Shown here one piece after another: positions 35,079-46,389 of a DNA stretch of 64,000 bases; position 1 is the stretch's first letter; every line of letters begins with the position of its first letter. Origin of the DNA: Winogradskyella thalassocola (GTDB lineage: Bacteria > Bacteroidota > Bacteroidia > Flavobacteriales > Flavobacteriaceae); contig NZ_FNCZ01000007.1 of the NCBI RefSeq assembly GCF_900099995.1, positions 157,043 to 221,042 of the forward strand. The letters run 5' to 3'. Below the pieces are notes generated by a model. That model did no database searches. It saw only the letters and a list, made by a program, of their open reading frames with translations, and was not told the DNA's origin. A program made the position numbers and the translations under genes.

Positions 35079-35348
35079 AAATTGAATTAAGTTTTTGTTT
35101 GATTAGATTAGAATGTAATATAGGGGCTAAGTCGTAAATAATAATTAAAATTTACAGATTAATAGGTAAACCGTTTATTTAATGTCATCTTAGTTTTGTT
35201 TTATTATATATTTATGTTTTTAAGTTTCATATTGAAACTGTTATTGCTATTTGTGTTTTTAATATGAAAGTTTAAGTTCATATTTGTTCTGTAATTAATA
35301 ATATACGGCTGAAAATAGTTAAAGCCAAATTCAAAAAAGATAAAAGTT

Positions 35349-37013
35349 ATGTGCGGAATTGTATGTGCGTTCGATATAAAGCAAAAAGTTGAAGATTTAA
35401 GACCTCAGGTTTTAGACATGGCAAAAACCATTCGTCATCGTGGACCAGACTGGAGCGGAATTTATAGTGATGATAAAGTAATTATGGCGCATGAGCGTTT
35501 AGCGATTGTAGATCCAGCTTCAGGAAAACAACCTTTGTTGAGTCCAGATAAAAAATTAATCTTAGCTGCCAACGGTGAAATTTATAACCATAGAGATTTA
35601 AGAAAACAATTTGAGGGTAAGTACGATTTTCAAACACAAAGTGATTGTGAAGTCATTCTAGCATTATACCAAGAAAAAGGTGTGGATTTTGTAGATGATA
35701 TGAACGGTATTTTCGGATTCGCTATTTACGATGCTGAAAAAGATGAATATTTTATTGCTAGAGATCATATGGGAATTATTCCTTTATATATAGGGTGGGA
35801 TAAAAATGGAACATTCTATGTTGCTTCAGAATTAAAAGCACTAGAAGGTATTTGTACTAAAATTGAATTATTTCCTCCAGGACATTACATGTCTAGCAAA
35901 GATGGTGAATTTGTAAAATGGTACAAACGCGATTGGTCAGAGTATGATGCTGTAAAAGATAACGAAACAAGTATCGCAGAAGTAAAGCAAGCCTTAGAAG
36001 ATGCCGTGCATAGACAGTTAATGAGTGATGTGCCTTATGGTGTATTATTATCAGGAGGTTTAGATTCTTCAGTAACCTCTGCCATTGCTAAAAAATACTC
36101 TGAAAGACGTATTGAGGCAGATGACAAGGAAAAAGCATGGTATCCGCAGTTACACTCGTTTTCAGTTGGACTAGAAGGTTCTCCGGATTTGGCAGCAGCA
36201 AAAAAGGTTGCTGATCATATCGGTACGGTGCATCATGAAATTAAATTCACTATTCAAGAAGGTTTAGACGCTATTAAAGATGTTATTTACAACATCGAAA
36301 CTTATGATATTACAACGATTCGTTCATCGACTCCAATGTATTTAATGGCAAGAGTAATTAAATCCATGGGAATTAAAATGGTATTATCTGGAGAAGGAGC
36401 CGATGAGTTATTTGGTGGGTATTTATACTTTCATAAAGCGCCAAGCGCACAAGAATTTCATGAAGAAACGGTTCGTAAATTAGATAAGTTACACATGTAC
36501 GATTGCTTAAGAGCCAACAAAAGTTTAGCGGCTTGGGGGATTGAAGGTCGTGTGCCATTCTTAGATAAAGAATTTATGGATGTCGCCATGCGCATCAACC
36601 CAAAAGATAAAATGATTAACGGAGAGCGCATGGAAAAATGGGTGGTTCGTAAAGCATTTGAAGACATAATACCAGAAAGCGTAGCATGGAGACAAAAAGA
36701 ACAATTTTCGGATGGAGTAGGTTATAGTTGGATTGATACCTTAAAAGAGCTTGTAGCAAGTGAAGTAACAGATGAGCAAATACAAAATGCAGCATTCCGT
36801 TTTCCAATTAACACACCTCTAAACAAAGAAGAATATTATTACAGAAGTATTTTTGAAGGTCATTTCCCGAGTGATGCCGCAGCATTAAGTGTGCCTCAAG
36901 AAGCTAGTGTGGCTTGTAGTACTGCAACGGCTTTAGAGTGGGACGAAGCATTTAAAAACATGAACGATCCTTCTGGTAGAGCGATTGCTAATGTGCATGA
37001 TAAAGCTTATTAA
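35349..37013 (+). CDS. asnB: asparagine synthase B (glutamine-hydrolysing)
   Basis: Makes asparagine from aspartate, ATP and glutamine. 554 residues, typical. The glutaminase domain begins with MCGIVCAF (Cys2 nucleophile), followed by RHRGPDWSG and NGEIYNH. The synthetase domain has the PP-loop VLLSGGLDSSV near residue 235, LSGEGADELFGGYLYFH and GIEGRVPFLD. The upstream space of 270 bases is AT-rich with no clear operator. A strong terminator follows. Confidence 0.96.
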   Translation: MCGIVCAFDIKQKVEDLRPQVLDMAKTIRHRGPDWSGIYSDDKVIMAHERLAIVDPASGKQPLLSPDKKLILAANGEIYNHRDLRKQFEGKYDFQTQSDCEVILALYQEKGVDFVDDMNGIFGFAIYDAEKDEYFIARDHMGIIPLYIGWDKNGTFYVASELKALEGICTKIELFPPGHYMSSKDGEFVKWYKRDWSEYDAVKDNETSIAEVKQALEDAVHRQLMSDVPYGVLLSGGLDSSVTSAIAKKYSERRIEADDKEKAWYPQLHSFSVGLEGSPDLAAAKKVADHIGTVHHEIKFTIQEGLDAIKDVIYNIETYDITTIRSSTPMYLMARVIKSMGIKMVLSGEGADELFGGYLYFHKAPSAQEFHEETVRKLDKLHMYDCLRANKSLAAWGIEGRVPFLDKEFMDVAMRINPKDKMINGERMEKWVVRKAFEDIIPESVAWRQKEQFSDGVGYSWIDTLKELVASEVTDEQIQNAAFRFPINTPLNKEEYYYRSIFEGHFPSDAAALSVPQEASVACSTATALEWDEAFKNMNDPSGRAIANVHDKAY

Positions 37014-37039
37014 TTTTTGAATATAAATTTATATTTTTA

Positions 37040-37077
37040 GGAAAGACCAATCGCTAGATTGGTCTTTCCTTTTTTTT
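37040..37077 (+). terminator. intrinsic terminator after asnB
   Basis: A perfect 13-base stem GGAAAGACCAATC with its complement around a 4-base loop, followed by a long T run. Confidence 0.9.
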
Positions 37078-37211
37078 ATTAACTTGTACGCTGATGTAAC
37101 TTAGGCCTTAAAATCCTTATAAAGACTGAAGGAGTCAGTTAGGTGACATTTAAATGGCGTTTTAAAAACCAACATAACGTCATAGATTTGTACCAGTAAA
37201 AAGGATATAAA

Positions 37212-37778
37212 ATGAAACAGCAAACATTAAAAGATAATTTATTATATCAACGTAAGTTAAAAGGTTTTACACAAGAAGAATTGGCTGATAAAACTACTGT
37301 TGGTGTACGCACAATTCAACGTATTGAAAAAGGTGAAGTACAACCTCATTTACAAACCGTAAAATTATTAGCTGTGGGTTTGGGTGTTGAGGTTAATGAT
37401 TTAATTGTGCTTGAAAACCCTAAAGAGGAGACCATAAAGCGTAAATGGATGCTTTTGTTGCACGCATCACCCTTTTTTGGTTTAATCATTCCATTTGCCA
37501 ATGTACTATTTCCATTGTTCACATGGATGAGTAAGGCAGAAGATAATATGATTTATGATGAACACGGTCGTAAGGTTGTTAACTTTCATTGCACTATAAA
37601 CTTAATGTTAATAATATCCTTGCTGTTATTTTTTCCTTTTCCGGGTTTTAATTTTTTTGGAACAGGAGCTGTGTTTCTTTTTGGTATAATTTTTAGTATA
37701 AAAAACACGATGTCTGCGTTAGATTCAGGGACATGTTATTATCCACTTTCTATCCCATTCTTAAAACCTAAGATTTAA
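37212..37778 (+). CDS. XRE-family regulator fused to a DUF4870-like membrane domain
   Basis: A 188-residue protein. The N-terminal ~65 residues are a helix-turn-helix (YQRKLKGFTQEELADKTTVG, then VRTIQRIEKGEVQPH). The rest has several hydrophobic helices with FHCTINLMLIISLLLFF, like DUF4870 membrane proteins. The combination suggests a membrane-anchored DNA-binding regulator. It is followed 69 bases later by a CPBP protease gene on the same strand. A link to that gene is plausible but not shown. Confidence 0.85.
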   Translation: MKQQTLKDNLLYQRKLKGFTQEELADKTTVGVRTIQRIEKGEVQPHLQTVKLLAVGLGVEVNDLIVLENPKEETIKRKWMLLLHASPFFGLIIPFANVLFPLFTWMSKAEDNMIYDEHGRKVVNFHCTINLMLIISLLLFFPFPGFNFFGTGAVFLFGIIFSIKNTMSALDSGTCYYPLSIPFLKPKI

Positions 37779-37847
37779 TTAATTTCAATTTAGAACCTGT
37801 TTAATTTCCAATTATATACTTGGCTAAACAATTTAATGTCTTGTATT

Positions 37848-38669
37848 ATGAAAAAAATAATATCTAAATATCCAACACTATTCCGATTTGTTTTAGCAAC
37901 CGTTCTTTTCGCATTAGCATTATTTTTAAGTGGCTTAATTAATAAAGGTGATTTAAAAGCGTATTTCCCATATGCATCAGCTATTTTATTAGGCATTGCA
38001 ACTTGGTTATTGTATAAGACTGAAAAAAAATCATTGCGTGAAATTGGCTTAAATTTTAGTTTAAGAAATAGCTCTTTTTTACCACTTGGAGTATTAATAG
38101 GAGCTATAACTTTTTTAGCTGCTAAATATGCAAGAGCTTTATATACAGGTGAATCGTTCAATATAACAGAAACTATAAATTACTCAGCTATTTTGTATGG
38201 ACTGTATGTTATTCTACCGACAGTTGCGGTCGAAGAATTCTTATTTAGGGGTTATTTATTTAAGAAAACTATTGAAAAAAGTAATGTAATCATCGCTAAT
38301 ATTATTTTTTCTATTCTCTTTATGTTAATTCATGTTTTAGATGAAAATACGATGAATAATAAAGGAATGATGATTTTCTTAATCATAAGTATTCCTGTTG
38401 GACATTTATTATTTGCAACAGCCTTATTAAAATCGAAAACGCTGTTTTTTCCAATAGGACTTCATTTAGGGAATAATTGGGCGACACAGCATTTAATAAC
38501 AGATAGTAATACAGGAAATAGTTTTCTTTATATAACCAATAATGCATCATTTGATACTTGGTCTGCGTTTATGGGTTTTATTCTTATTTTTAATGGAGTG
38601 TTTCTGTTGGTCACTTCTATAATTTGGAAATGGGATTATTTTTTTAAGACTAAAGGAATCAAAGAATAG
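37848..38669 (+). CDS. CPBP-family intramembrane metalloprotease (CAAX-like)
   Basis: A polytopic membrane protein of 273 residues with the Abi/CPBP motifs VEEFLFRGYLFKK (EExxxR), a second conserved His in FMLIHVLDE and a third motif ending in IGLHLGNNWA. These residues form the zinc site. The role is unknown: members process prenylated or other membrane proteins or act in bacteriocin immunity. The start is placed at the ATG at 37848; a frame four codons longer exists. Confidence 0.85.
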   Translation: MKKIISKYPTLFRFVLATVLFALALFLSGLINKGDLKAYFPYASAILLGIATWLLYKTEKKSLREIGLNFSLRNSSFLPLGVLIGAITFLAAKYARALYTGESFNITETINYSAILYGLYVILPTVAVEEFLFRGYLFKKTIEKSNVIIANIIFSILFMLIHVLDENTMNNKGMMIFLIISIPVGHLLFATALLKSKTLFFPIGLHLGNNWATQHLITDSNTGNSFLYITNNASFDTWSAFMGFILIFNGVFLLVTSIIWKWDYFFKTKGIKE

Positions 38670-38741
38670 AATTCAAAAGCGCTTTTATAGTCGTTTTTTT
38701 ATATCTAGTATTATCGTAACTTTATTATCTTAAATAGAGTT

Positions 38742-39338
38742 ATGCAATTACCTAATTTTAAAAAATTTCTTATTGAAAAAGGCGGATTATCTGAAAAGGA
38801 ATTTGTTCAAATAACTCCTTTCATAAGAACAAAAAAAATTCCTAATAATGAGTTTTTATTAAAATCAGGGGAGGTCTGTTCGCATTCTTTTTTTGTTGAA
38901 CAAGGTGTGCTTCGATTTTATGCATTAAATGAAGAAGGAAAAGAAAACATCCTTCAGTTTGCTACCGAAAATTGGATTGTTAGCGATCGCGGAAGTGTCT
39001 TTTTTCAAGAACCTTCAACCTATTATATAGACGCCATTGAAGATACATTAACAGTATTGTTAGATGAAGAATTTGTGACTAACGTCGTTAACATTAATTC
39101 AAGATTTAGAACACAAAACGAAAAATTATTACAAAATCATATTCGCCATTTATACAAACGCATCAGCTTATTAATTGGAGCTTCGGCAAAGGTTAGATAC
39201 TTAGAATTTGTTAGTATGTATCCAGATATTATGCTGCGCGTTCCGCAATGGATGATTGCTTCCTACTTAGGGATTACTCCAGAAAGTTTGAGTAGAGTGC
39301 GAAAAGCATTAGCAAAAGAAAACTTTAAGCCTCAGTGA
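38742..39338 (+). CDS. Crp/Fnr-family transcriptional regulator
   Basis: A 198-residue protein with an N-terminal cyclic-nucleotide-binding-type beta roll (~25-115: EVCSHSFFVEQGVLRFYAL) and a C-terminal DNA-binding part ending in VPQWMIASYLGITPESLSRV followed by RKALAKE. The phosphate-cassette residues needed for cAMP binding (RxA) are not obvious, so it probably does not respond to cAMP. The neighbouring CPBP protease and receiver-like genes are separate transcripts by spacing. Confidence 0.88.
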   Translation: MQLPNFKKFLIEKGGLSEKEFVQITPFIRTKKIPNNEFLLKSGEVCSHSFFVEQGVLRFYALNEEGKENILQFATENWIVSDRGSVFFQEPSTYYIDAIEDTLTVLLDEEFVTNVVNINSRFRTQNEKLLQNHIRHLYKRISLLIGASAKVRYLEFVSMYPDIMLRVPQWMIASYLGITPESLSRVRKALAKENFKPQ

Positions 39339-39444
39339 TTTTTTAATCCTATTAATTTCTAGATTTTCACTTCTTATCAAATGTCAATGCACACTTCTTT
39401 TTGTTCCTGTAATTTTACAGTAAATAAAAGAAAGGATATGGATT

Positions 39445-39798
39445 ATGAGACATTTAGAAGTATTAGTCGTCAGTAAAGACACTACAGTTTCAAGAATTTT
39501 AAATTGGAAAATTTCTACAGTATATACTATAGAAATTGCTATCGAAAAAATGCAACAGCGACCTTATAATGTCGTTGCTATTTCAAACAAATTTAATATT
39601 GAAGATAAAGCTAGGTTAAGTCAGATCATATCGATTTTATACGACGAAGCCATTTTAGTCGAGTATGATGACGATAAAACTTTAGCCGAAACAGTTAAAG
39701 CCGCCTATTGGAGGGCAAACAAGCCAAAAAATCAAAACAATTACTTAGACAATTCGTTCGAAATAAAATTGGCAAATAGTATCAATTTAAAAGACTAA
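39445..39798 (+). CDS. small protein resembling a degenerate receiver domain
   Basis: A 117-residue soluble protein. The pattern LEVLVVSKDTTVSRIL, then NVVAISNKFNIEDKARLSQI, then EAILVEYDDDKTLAETVKAA resembles the beta-alpha units of response regulator receiver domains, with 'VSKD' at the first acidic site. The position of the phospho-acceptor Asp is taken by 'SNK', so it would not be phosphorylated in the usual way. No kinase or output domain is adjacent. The family is not recognised with confidence. Confidence 0.5.
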   Translation: MRHLEVLVVSKDTTVSRILNWKISTVYTIEIAIEKMQQRPYNVVAISNKFNIEDKARLSQIISILYDEAILVEYDDDKTLAETVKAAYWRANKPKNQNNYLDNSFEIKLANSINLKD

Positions 39799-39892
39799 AA
39801 CTATGAAACATTCATAACTAAGTTTTGATACCCAAAGGCATGGTTATATAGATTTACCATGCGACCGATAAAAAACAATAAATATAAAAAAC

Positions 39893-40774
39893 ATGAAAAC
39901 TAATAACGAAAGAAGCATAGAAAAAGTAACCCAACCTGGAACACCTCATTTTGTAGGTGATGGATTTAGAGTACACAATTTTATTCCGGGAACATCAACC
40001 ATGCAACGTATGGATCCGTTTATAATGTTAGATTACAATTCTAAATATAATTTCCCCGCAACCGATAAACCTAAAGGTGTTGGTGTGCATCCTCATAGAG
40101 GTTTTGAAACCGTGACCATTGCTTATAAAGGTCGTGTAGAACACGATGATAGTTCTGGTGGTGGAGGTATAATCGGTGAAGGAGATGTGCAATGGATGAC
40201 AGCTGCTTCAGGTGTTTTACACAAAGAGTTCCACGAAACAGAATGGAGTAAAACAGGAGGTGAGTTTCAAATGGTACAACTTTGGGTAAATTTACCTGCA
40301 AAGGATAAAATGAGTCCACCAAAATATCAAGCGATTGTAAATTCTGAAATCACAAAAATCACTTTAGCTGATAATGCCGGAGAAGTAGAAGTAATCGCAG
40401 GAGATTATCAAGGTTATAAAGGTGCTGCATCTACATTTTCACCAGTGAATATGTTTAATTTGAAAATAAAAAAAGGAGCGAAAACGCAATTGTCATTTCC
40501 GGCAAACTATACAACTGCGCTTTTAATGGTTGAGGGTGATGCTAAAGTAAACGGCAGTACAAATGCACCGCAAGATCACTTTGTGATGTTTAGCAACGAT
40601 GGAGAGTCGTTTATAGTTGAAGCATTAAACGATGCTGTAGTTTTAGTGTTGAGTGGTGAGCCGATTAACGAGCCGATTGCTGCACATGGACCTTTTGTAA
40701 TGAATACACAAGAGGAGCTCATTGAAGCATTTCAGGATTTTAATACCGGAAAATTCGGTTATTTAGAGGATTAG
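39893..40774 (+). CDS. pirin-family protein
   Basis: A two-cupin protein of 293 residues. The metal-binding N-terminal cupin shows VGVHPHRGFETVTIAYKGRV (His-x-His) and GVLHKEFHETEW with further ligands. The C-terminal cupin is degenerate. Bacterial pirins have been linked to quercetin oxidation or to redox sensing; which applies here is unknown. It is followed by a terminator and then by a small acetyltransferase and a second pirin gene. Confidence 0.9.
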   Translation: MKTNNERSIEKVTQPGTPHFVGDGFRVHNFIPGTSTMQRMDPFIMLDYNSKYNFPATDKPKGVGVHPHRGFETVTIAYKGRVEHDDSSGGGGIIGEGDVQWMTAASGVLHKEFHETEWSKTGGEFQMVQLWVNLPAKDKMSPPKYQAIVNSEITKITLADNAGEVEVIAGDYQGYKGAASTFSPVNMFNLKIKKGAKTQLSFPANYTTALLMVEGDAKVNGSTNAPQDHFVMFSNDGESFIVEALNDAVVLVLSGEPINEPIAAHGPFVMNTQEELIEAFQDFNTGKFGYLED

Positions 40775-40781
40775 TGATTAT

Positions 40782-40815
40782 AAAAAGTAGTTCATTTTTT
40801 TGAACTATTTTTTTT
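40782..40815 (+). terminator. intrinsic terminator after the first pirin gene
   Basis: The stem TAGTTCA/TGAACTA with A-rich left flank and a T run. The arms are AT-rich, so strength is moderate. Confidence 0.65.
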
Positions 40816-40828
40816 ATATCTTTAAGAC

Positions 40829-41146
40829 ATGAGGGACGAGTTTAAAAATATTCCACTTCGTAAAAACGAAGATAAAAAGTGTTTCGAAATAGAAATCGAC
40901 GGTAGTTTTGCTTTTATCCGATATAAGGAGATGGCCGATCAAATAGCATTAATTCATACGGAAGTTCATTCTGCTTTAAATGGTAAAGGAGCTGCAGGTG
41001 CTGTAGTTGAGAAAACGTTAAATTATATTGAAAATCAAGGCAAAAAACTATTACCATTTTGTCCTTATGTTTTCGCATATTTAAAGAAGCACCCTGAGTA
41101 TAAATCTTTAGTTGATCCAAGTTTTAACGGTTACGATAAATTATAA
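40829..41146 (+). CDS. small GNAT-like N-acetyltransferase (YjdJ/GNAT-CG type)
   Basis: A 105-residue protein of the short GNAT type. The pattern FEIEIDGSFAFIRYKEMADQ, IALIHTEVHSALNGKGAAGA (with the acetyl-CoA loop) and CPYVFAYLKKHPEYKSLV is typical, with the Tyr-Val-x-Lys-HPEY ending. The target amine is unknown. It is 3 bases from the second pirin gene, so the two are almost certainly co-transcribed. Confidence 0.85.
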   Translation: MRDEFKNIPLRKNEDKKCFEIEIDGSFAFIRYKEMADQIALIHTEVHSALNGKGAAGAVVEKTLNYIENQGKKLLPFCPYVFAYLKKHPEYKSLVDPSFNGYDKL

Positions 41147-41148
41147 AT

Positions 41149-42036
41149 ATGTCAAATACAAAATTAATAATAGAGGAACGCGCTGCCAATATTGGCAATT
41201 TTATGGTAGGACGTTTATTGCCGTTTCGACAAAAACGAATGGTTGGGCCATTTATATTTATCGATCACATGGGACCTGCTAGTTTAAGCAGTAAGGAGAA
41301 TTTAGATATTGCCATGCATCCACATATTGGTTTATCTACACTCACCTATTTGTTCGAAGGAGCCATTATGCATCGCGATAGTTTAGGAACAGAAGTAGAA
41401 ATAAAACCAGGAGCAGTCAATTGGATGACAGCAGGTAAAGGTGTTGTACATACAGAACGTACACCAGAGTATTTACGTCATTCTAAAAAAATGCTTCATG
41501 GGTTACAAATTTGGGTGGCATTACCAAAAGAAGATGAGCAATGCGAACCGTCGTTTACACATGTTGCAGCTGCGGAAATCCCTACATGGAAGGAGAACAA
41601 TGTACAATTTAAATTAATTGCAGGAAAAGCCTTTGGGAAGCAATCACCCGTACCAGTATATAGTGCGTTGTATTTTATTCAAATTACATCTTCGGACACT
41701 AAAACGATTTCTATTGGTGACCATTTGTTTGGTGAAAGTGCTTTGTATATTCTTGAAGGTAGTATTACGAGTGATGGACACACTTATGGTCCTAAGCAAA
41801 TATTAGTCGCTAAGGATAGTAGTTTATGTGCTTTTGAAATCGAAGCGAATTCTACACTTTACATTTTTGGAGGTGAATCTTTTGAGGAAGAGCGGTTTAT
41901 AGAATGGAATTTTGTGGCAACTGATAAAGCTCTTATCGAAAAAGCAAAAGAAGATTGGAAAGCGGATAAGTTCCCAAAAGTGGTTAATGAGACTGTACGT
42001 ATTCCATTACCAGCACCAAAACGCTTTGGTGGTTAA
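41149..42036 (+). CDS. pirin-family protein (second copy)
   Basis: A 295-residue two-cupin protein. MHPHIGLSTLTYLFEGAIMH carries the His-x-His pair, and GKGVVHTERTPEYLR another ligand set. The C-terminal cupin includes DHLFGESALYILEGS. It differs clearly from the pirin at 39893 in sequence, so it is not a recent duplicate. It begins 3 bases after the GNAT gene and is followed 40 bases later by the TMEM175-like gene, suggesting a three-gene transcript. Confidence 0.9.
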   Translation: MSNTKLIIEERAANIGNFMVGRLLPFRQKRMVGPFIFIDHMGPASLSSKENLDIAMHPHIGLSTLTYLFEGAIMHRDSLGTEVEIKPGAVNWMTAGKGVVHTERTPEYLRHSKKMLHGLQIWVALPKEDEQCEPSFTHVAAAEIPTWKENNVQFKLIAGKAFGKQSPVPVYSALYFIQITSSDTKTISIGDHLFGESALYILEGSITSDGHTYGPKQILVAKDSSLCAFEIEANSTLYIFGGESFEEERFIEWNFVATDKALIEKAKEDWKADKFPKVVNETVRIPLPAPKRFGG

Positions 42037-42075
42037 TTTAGAATTTAGTAGAATCAAATTGATTAAAATTAAGTT

Positions 42076-42666
42076 ATGAGAACAGGAAGATTAGAAGCGT
42101 TTAGCGATGGTGTTTTGGCTATTGTAATTACTATTATGGTTTTAGAACTGAAAGCCCCAGAAGACACCACTTTTCAAAGTTTATTATCTGTGGCACCAGT
42201 ATTTATAAGTTATGTGTTAAGCTTTATTTATATCGGAATTTATTGGAATAACCATCATCATTTATTTCAGATTTCTCATAAGGTGAGTGGAACCGTCCTT
42301 TGGGCAAACTTACATTTGTTATTTTGGTTGTCCTTAATTCCGTTTACTACAAGTTGGTTGGGAGAAAATGAACATTATGATGAAGCGTTGCCGGTAGCGA
42401 CTTACGGTTTTGTGTTATTGATGAGTGCTATTGCTTACTTTATTTTAGAACGTACATTAATTAAAAATCACGATGAAAATTATTTATTGGCTCTTTTAAC
42501 TGCGAATAAAGTAAAAGATTATGTCTCTTCGACGTTTTATATTGGGGCTATTCCTTTGGCCTTTGTAAACACATGGCTTGCTATTGTTTGTTATGCGATT
42601 GTAGCTTTAATTTGGTTAGTGCCAGACAAAAACATGGAAACCTTAATAGATGAGGTAGAAGCCTAA
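42076..42666 (+). CDS. TMEM175/DUF1211-family potassium channel-like protein
   Basis: A 196-residue membrane protein with six hydrophobic helices. It starts with the family signature GRLEAFSDGVLAIVITIMVL (FSDG motif lining the pore) and has the second conserved part YWNNHHHLFQ. Bacterial homologues form potassium-permeable tetramers. It probably ends the pirin-GNAT-pirin transcript. Confidence 0.85.
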   Translation: MRTGRLEAFSDGVLAIVITIMVLELKAPEDTTFQSLLSVAPVFISYVLSFIYIGIYWNNHHHLFQISHKVSGTVLWANLHLLFWLSLIPFTTSWLGENEHYDEALPVATYGFVLLMSAIAYFILERTLIKNHDENYLLALLTANKVKDYVSSTFYIGAIPLAFVNTWLAIVCYAIVALIWLVPDKNMETLIDEVEA

Positions 42667-42975
42667 TTCATTTTAAATAAATTGATTTATAGAAAGTAAG
42701 TTTTAAAATTGACTTTTTATGCTTTTACACGACAAATTTGTCAAAATGGTGCACTTAAAAACGACGAAATCTATTAATTTTGACGCGCATTCAAACTTCA
42801 AAATTCGACTTGTAAAGCGTTTTTGGATTTTGGCGATTGTGAGTTGACTTTCAAATTAGTTAAATCAAATTTAAGATGCTTTTTAGTCGTTTTAAGGCAT
42901 TATTGAGTAATTAACAAATGTTGATAATTATTGAATTGAATTGATAAAAAGCTTTTAAAAAGCTCTTTAATTTCT

Positions 42976-42983
42976 TATATTTG
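42976..42983 (+). promoter_or_regulatory. -7 element (TATATTTG) in the gyrB upstream region
   Basis: TATATTTG matches TAnnTTTG. The resulting leader to the gyrB ATG at 43147 would be about 155 bases long. A -33 TTG at the right distance is not found. Confidence 0.45.
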
Positions 42984-42992
42984 TTAGTATTC

Positions 42993-43021
42993 AAAAGTGA
43001 TACAATAGTGTCACTTTTTTT
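42993..43021 (+). terminator. hairpin with T run just after the apparent gyrB promoter (attenuator or small-RNA terminator)
   Basis: AAAAGTGA and TCACTTTT arms enclose a short loop, followed by a run of T. The hairpin begins only about ten bases after the TATATTTG motif, so transcripts stopping here would be some 30 nucleotides long. It could attenuate gyrB or end a tiny RNA. Confidence 0.5.
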
Positions 43022-43107
43022 ATGTCAATAAAGCTCTAAATTTTAAAGACAAAGTCCCCGAGAATTTAGTAGGCTGAATAGATTTCGTAGAAAAACGGGA
43101 TTTTTAA

Positions 43108-45096
<1,989 letters not shown>

Positions 45097-45119
45097 TAAT
45101 TAGTTTATAAATTTTAGAT

Positions 45120-45149
45120 AAAAAGCACTCAGAAATGAGTGCTTTTTTT
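45120..45149 (+). terminator. intrinsic terminator after gyrB
   Basis: A perfect 12-base stem AAAAAGCACTCA and its complement with loop GAAA, followed by a T run. Confidence 0.92.
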
Positions 45150-45175
45150 GTTCTAGTATAGTTTGTTAAAAATGT

Positions 45176-45183
45176 TAGTTTTG
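45176..45183 (+). promoter_or_regulatory. -7 element (TAGTTTTG) before the fibronectin-like lipoprotein gene
   Basis: It fits TAnnTTTG, 27 bases before the ATG at 45211. No -33 box stands out. Confidence 0.35.
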
Positions 45184-45210
45184 TCTTCTCATTTCTAAAC
45201 CCAATTTACT

Positions 45211-46179
45211 ATGAAAAAAGGATTACTATGTATTTGTGTATTTATTTTGTTTCTCGGCTGTTCAAAAGATTCTGAAGAAGCGGGAGAATGCGGAGTTGTT
45301 AGTTTAATTAATGTATCTCAAAATGGAAATACTTTAATGTTTGATTATCAATCTCAAGACACGTTTAATTATTATGAGATAGGCTATGATCAAAGTACGA
45401 GCGTAAGCGGAGGAAGTAATAGTGATCTTTATTTTAATTATGGATTTACAACTACAGATGTAGGATCTACGAGTATTATTGACGATGATTTATATGGGTT
45501 TTCTGAGTACAATACTACACTTAGTTTTTATATAAGAGCACAATGTAGTAATGGAGAACTTACCTCTTGGCAAGGCCCGATTGTGTTGCAGGTAGAAGAT
45601 TACTGTGAACAACCTTCTAATATTGGGGTGTCAGGCTCAACTGTGTACTGGAGTTATGATAATAACCAAACAACAGCATCTTATTATCAAGTGGAATACG
45701 GAGTGCAAGGTTTTAATTTAGGGTCCGGTACTCAGATTGTAACTAATAATACATATACCTCTGACACTGTTATGGCCGAAGGGAATACATATGACTTTTA
45801 TGTTAGAGCGTATTGCGAAGATAATTTAGGGTATAGCAGTTGGTCAGGTCCAATATCAGCTTATGCAGATCAGGATTATAACGTATGTAATGCACCTTCA
45901 AATGTATTGCATCAAATTGAATATAATTTCTTTGGAGAACCTGTTGGAGTGGTATTTCAGTGGGACTCTAATGGAGAATCTTCATTTGAGCATGTTTTAA
46001 TTTCTGATGGTTACAATCCAGATAATTCTACTAGTGTAAATACATCAGACGGTAGTGGTTGGCCATTATATAGTCAAGGTTTAACACAAAATACGCCTTA
46101 TGACTTTTATATAAGAGCAGTTTGTCTAGATGGTTCTAAAACAGAATGGGTTGGCCCAAAAAATGTGATTATAAATTAA
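45211..46179 (+). CDS. lipoprotein with three fibronectin-III-like repeats
   Basis: A 322-residue predicted lipoprotein (lipobox FLGC near residue 16). The mature part has three similar ~95-residue beta-sandwich units. Each ends in a phrase such as YDFYVRAYCED, LSFYIRAQCSNGELTSWQGP or YDFYIRAVCLDGSKTEWVGP, the typical fibronectin-III repeats of flavobacterial surface proteins. It lacks a T9SS C-terminal signal, in keeping with lipid anchoring. The function is unknown, perhaps adhesion or carbohydrate contact. It is monocistronic. Confidence 0.8.
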   Translation: MKKGLLCICVFILFLGCSKDSEEAGECGVVSLINVSQNGNTLMFDYQSQDTFNYYEIGYDQSTSVSGGSNSDLYFNYGFTTTDVGSTSIIDDDLYGFSEYNTTLSFYIRAQCSNGELTSWQGPIVLQVEDYCEQPSNIGVSGSTVYWSYDNNQTTASYYQVEYGVQGFNLGSGTQIVTNNTYTSDTVMAEGNTYDFYVRAYCEDNLGYSSWSGPISAYADQDYNVCNAPSNVLHQIEYNFFGEPVGVVFQWDSNGESSFEHVLISDGYNPDNSTSVNTSDGSGWPLYSQGLTQNTPYDFYIRAVCLDGSKTEWVGPKNVIIN

Positions 46180-46389
46180 TACCATAAAATTAATTCTAAT
46201 ATCATTTAAAGCATAAGATTTACTCTTGTGCTTTCTTGGTTTACAGTATTTCTTCGTAAATTTACGAGCGTTTTAACGCTTAGTTGATATTGATAAAACA
46301 CATAATTATGAAATGAACTTACATACTATTTATATTTAAATAATAGTTTTAAGCGCATTCCATTCGACATTAATTTAAATAAAAAACAA

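Noticed and set aside
37790..38161. 123-codon minus-strand frame opposite the CPBP protease
   Set aside because: Antisense to a conserved protease gene, with a lysine- and asparagine-rich random composition.
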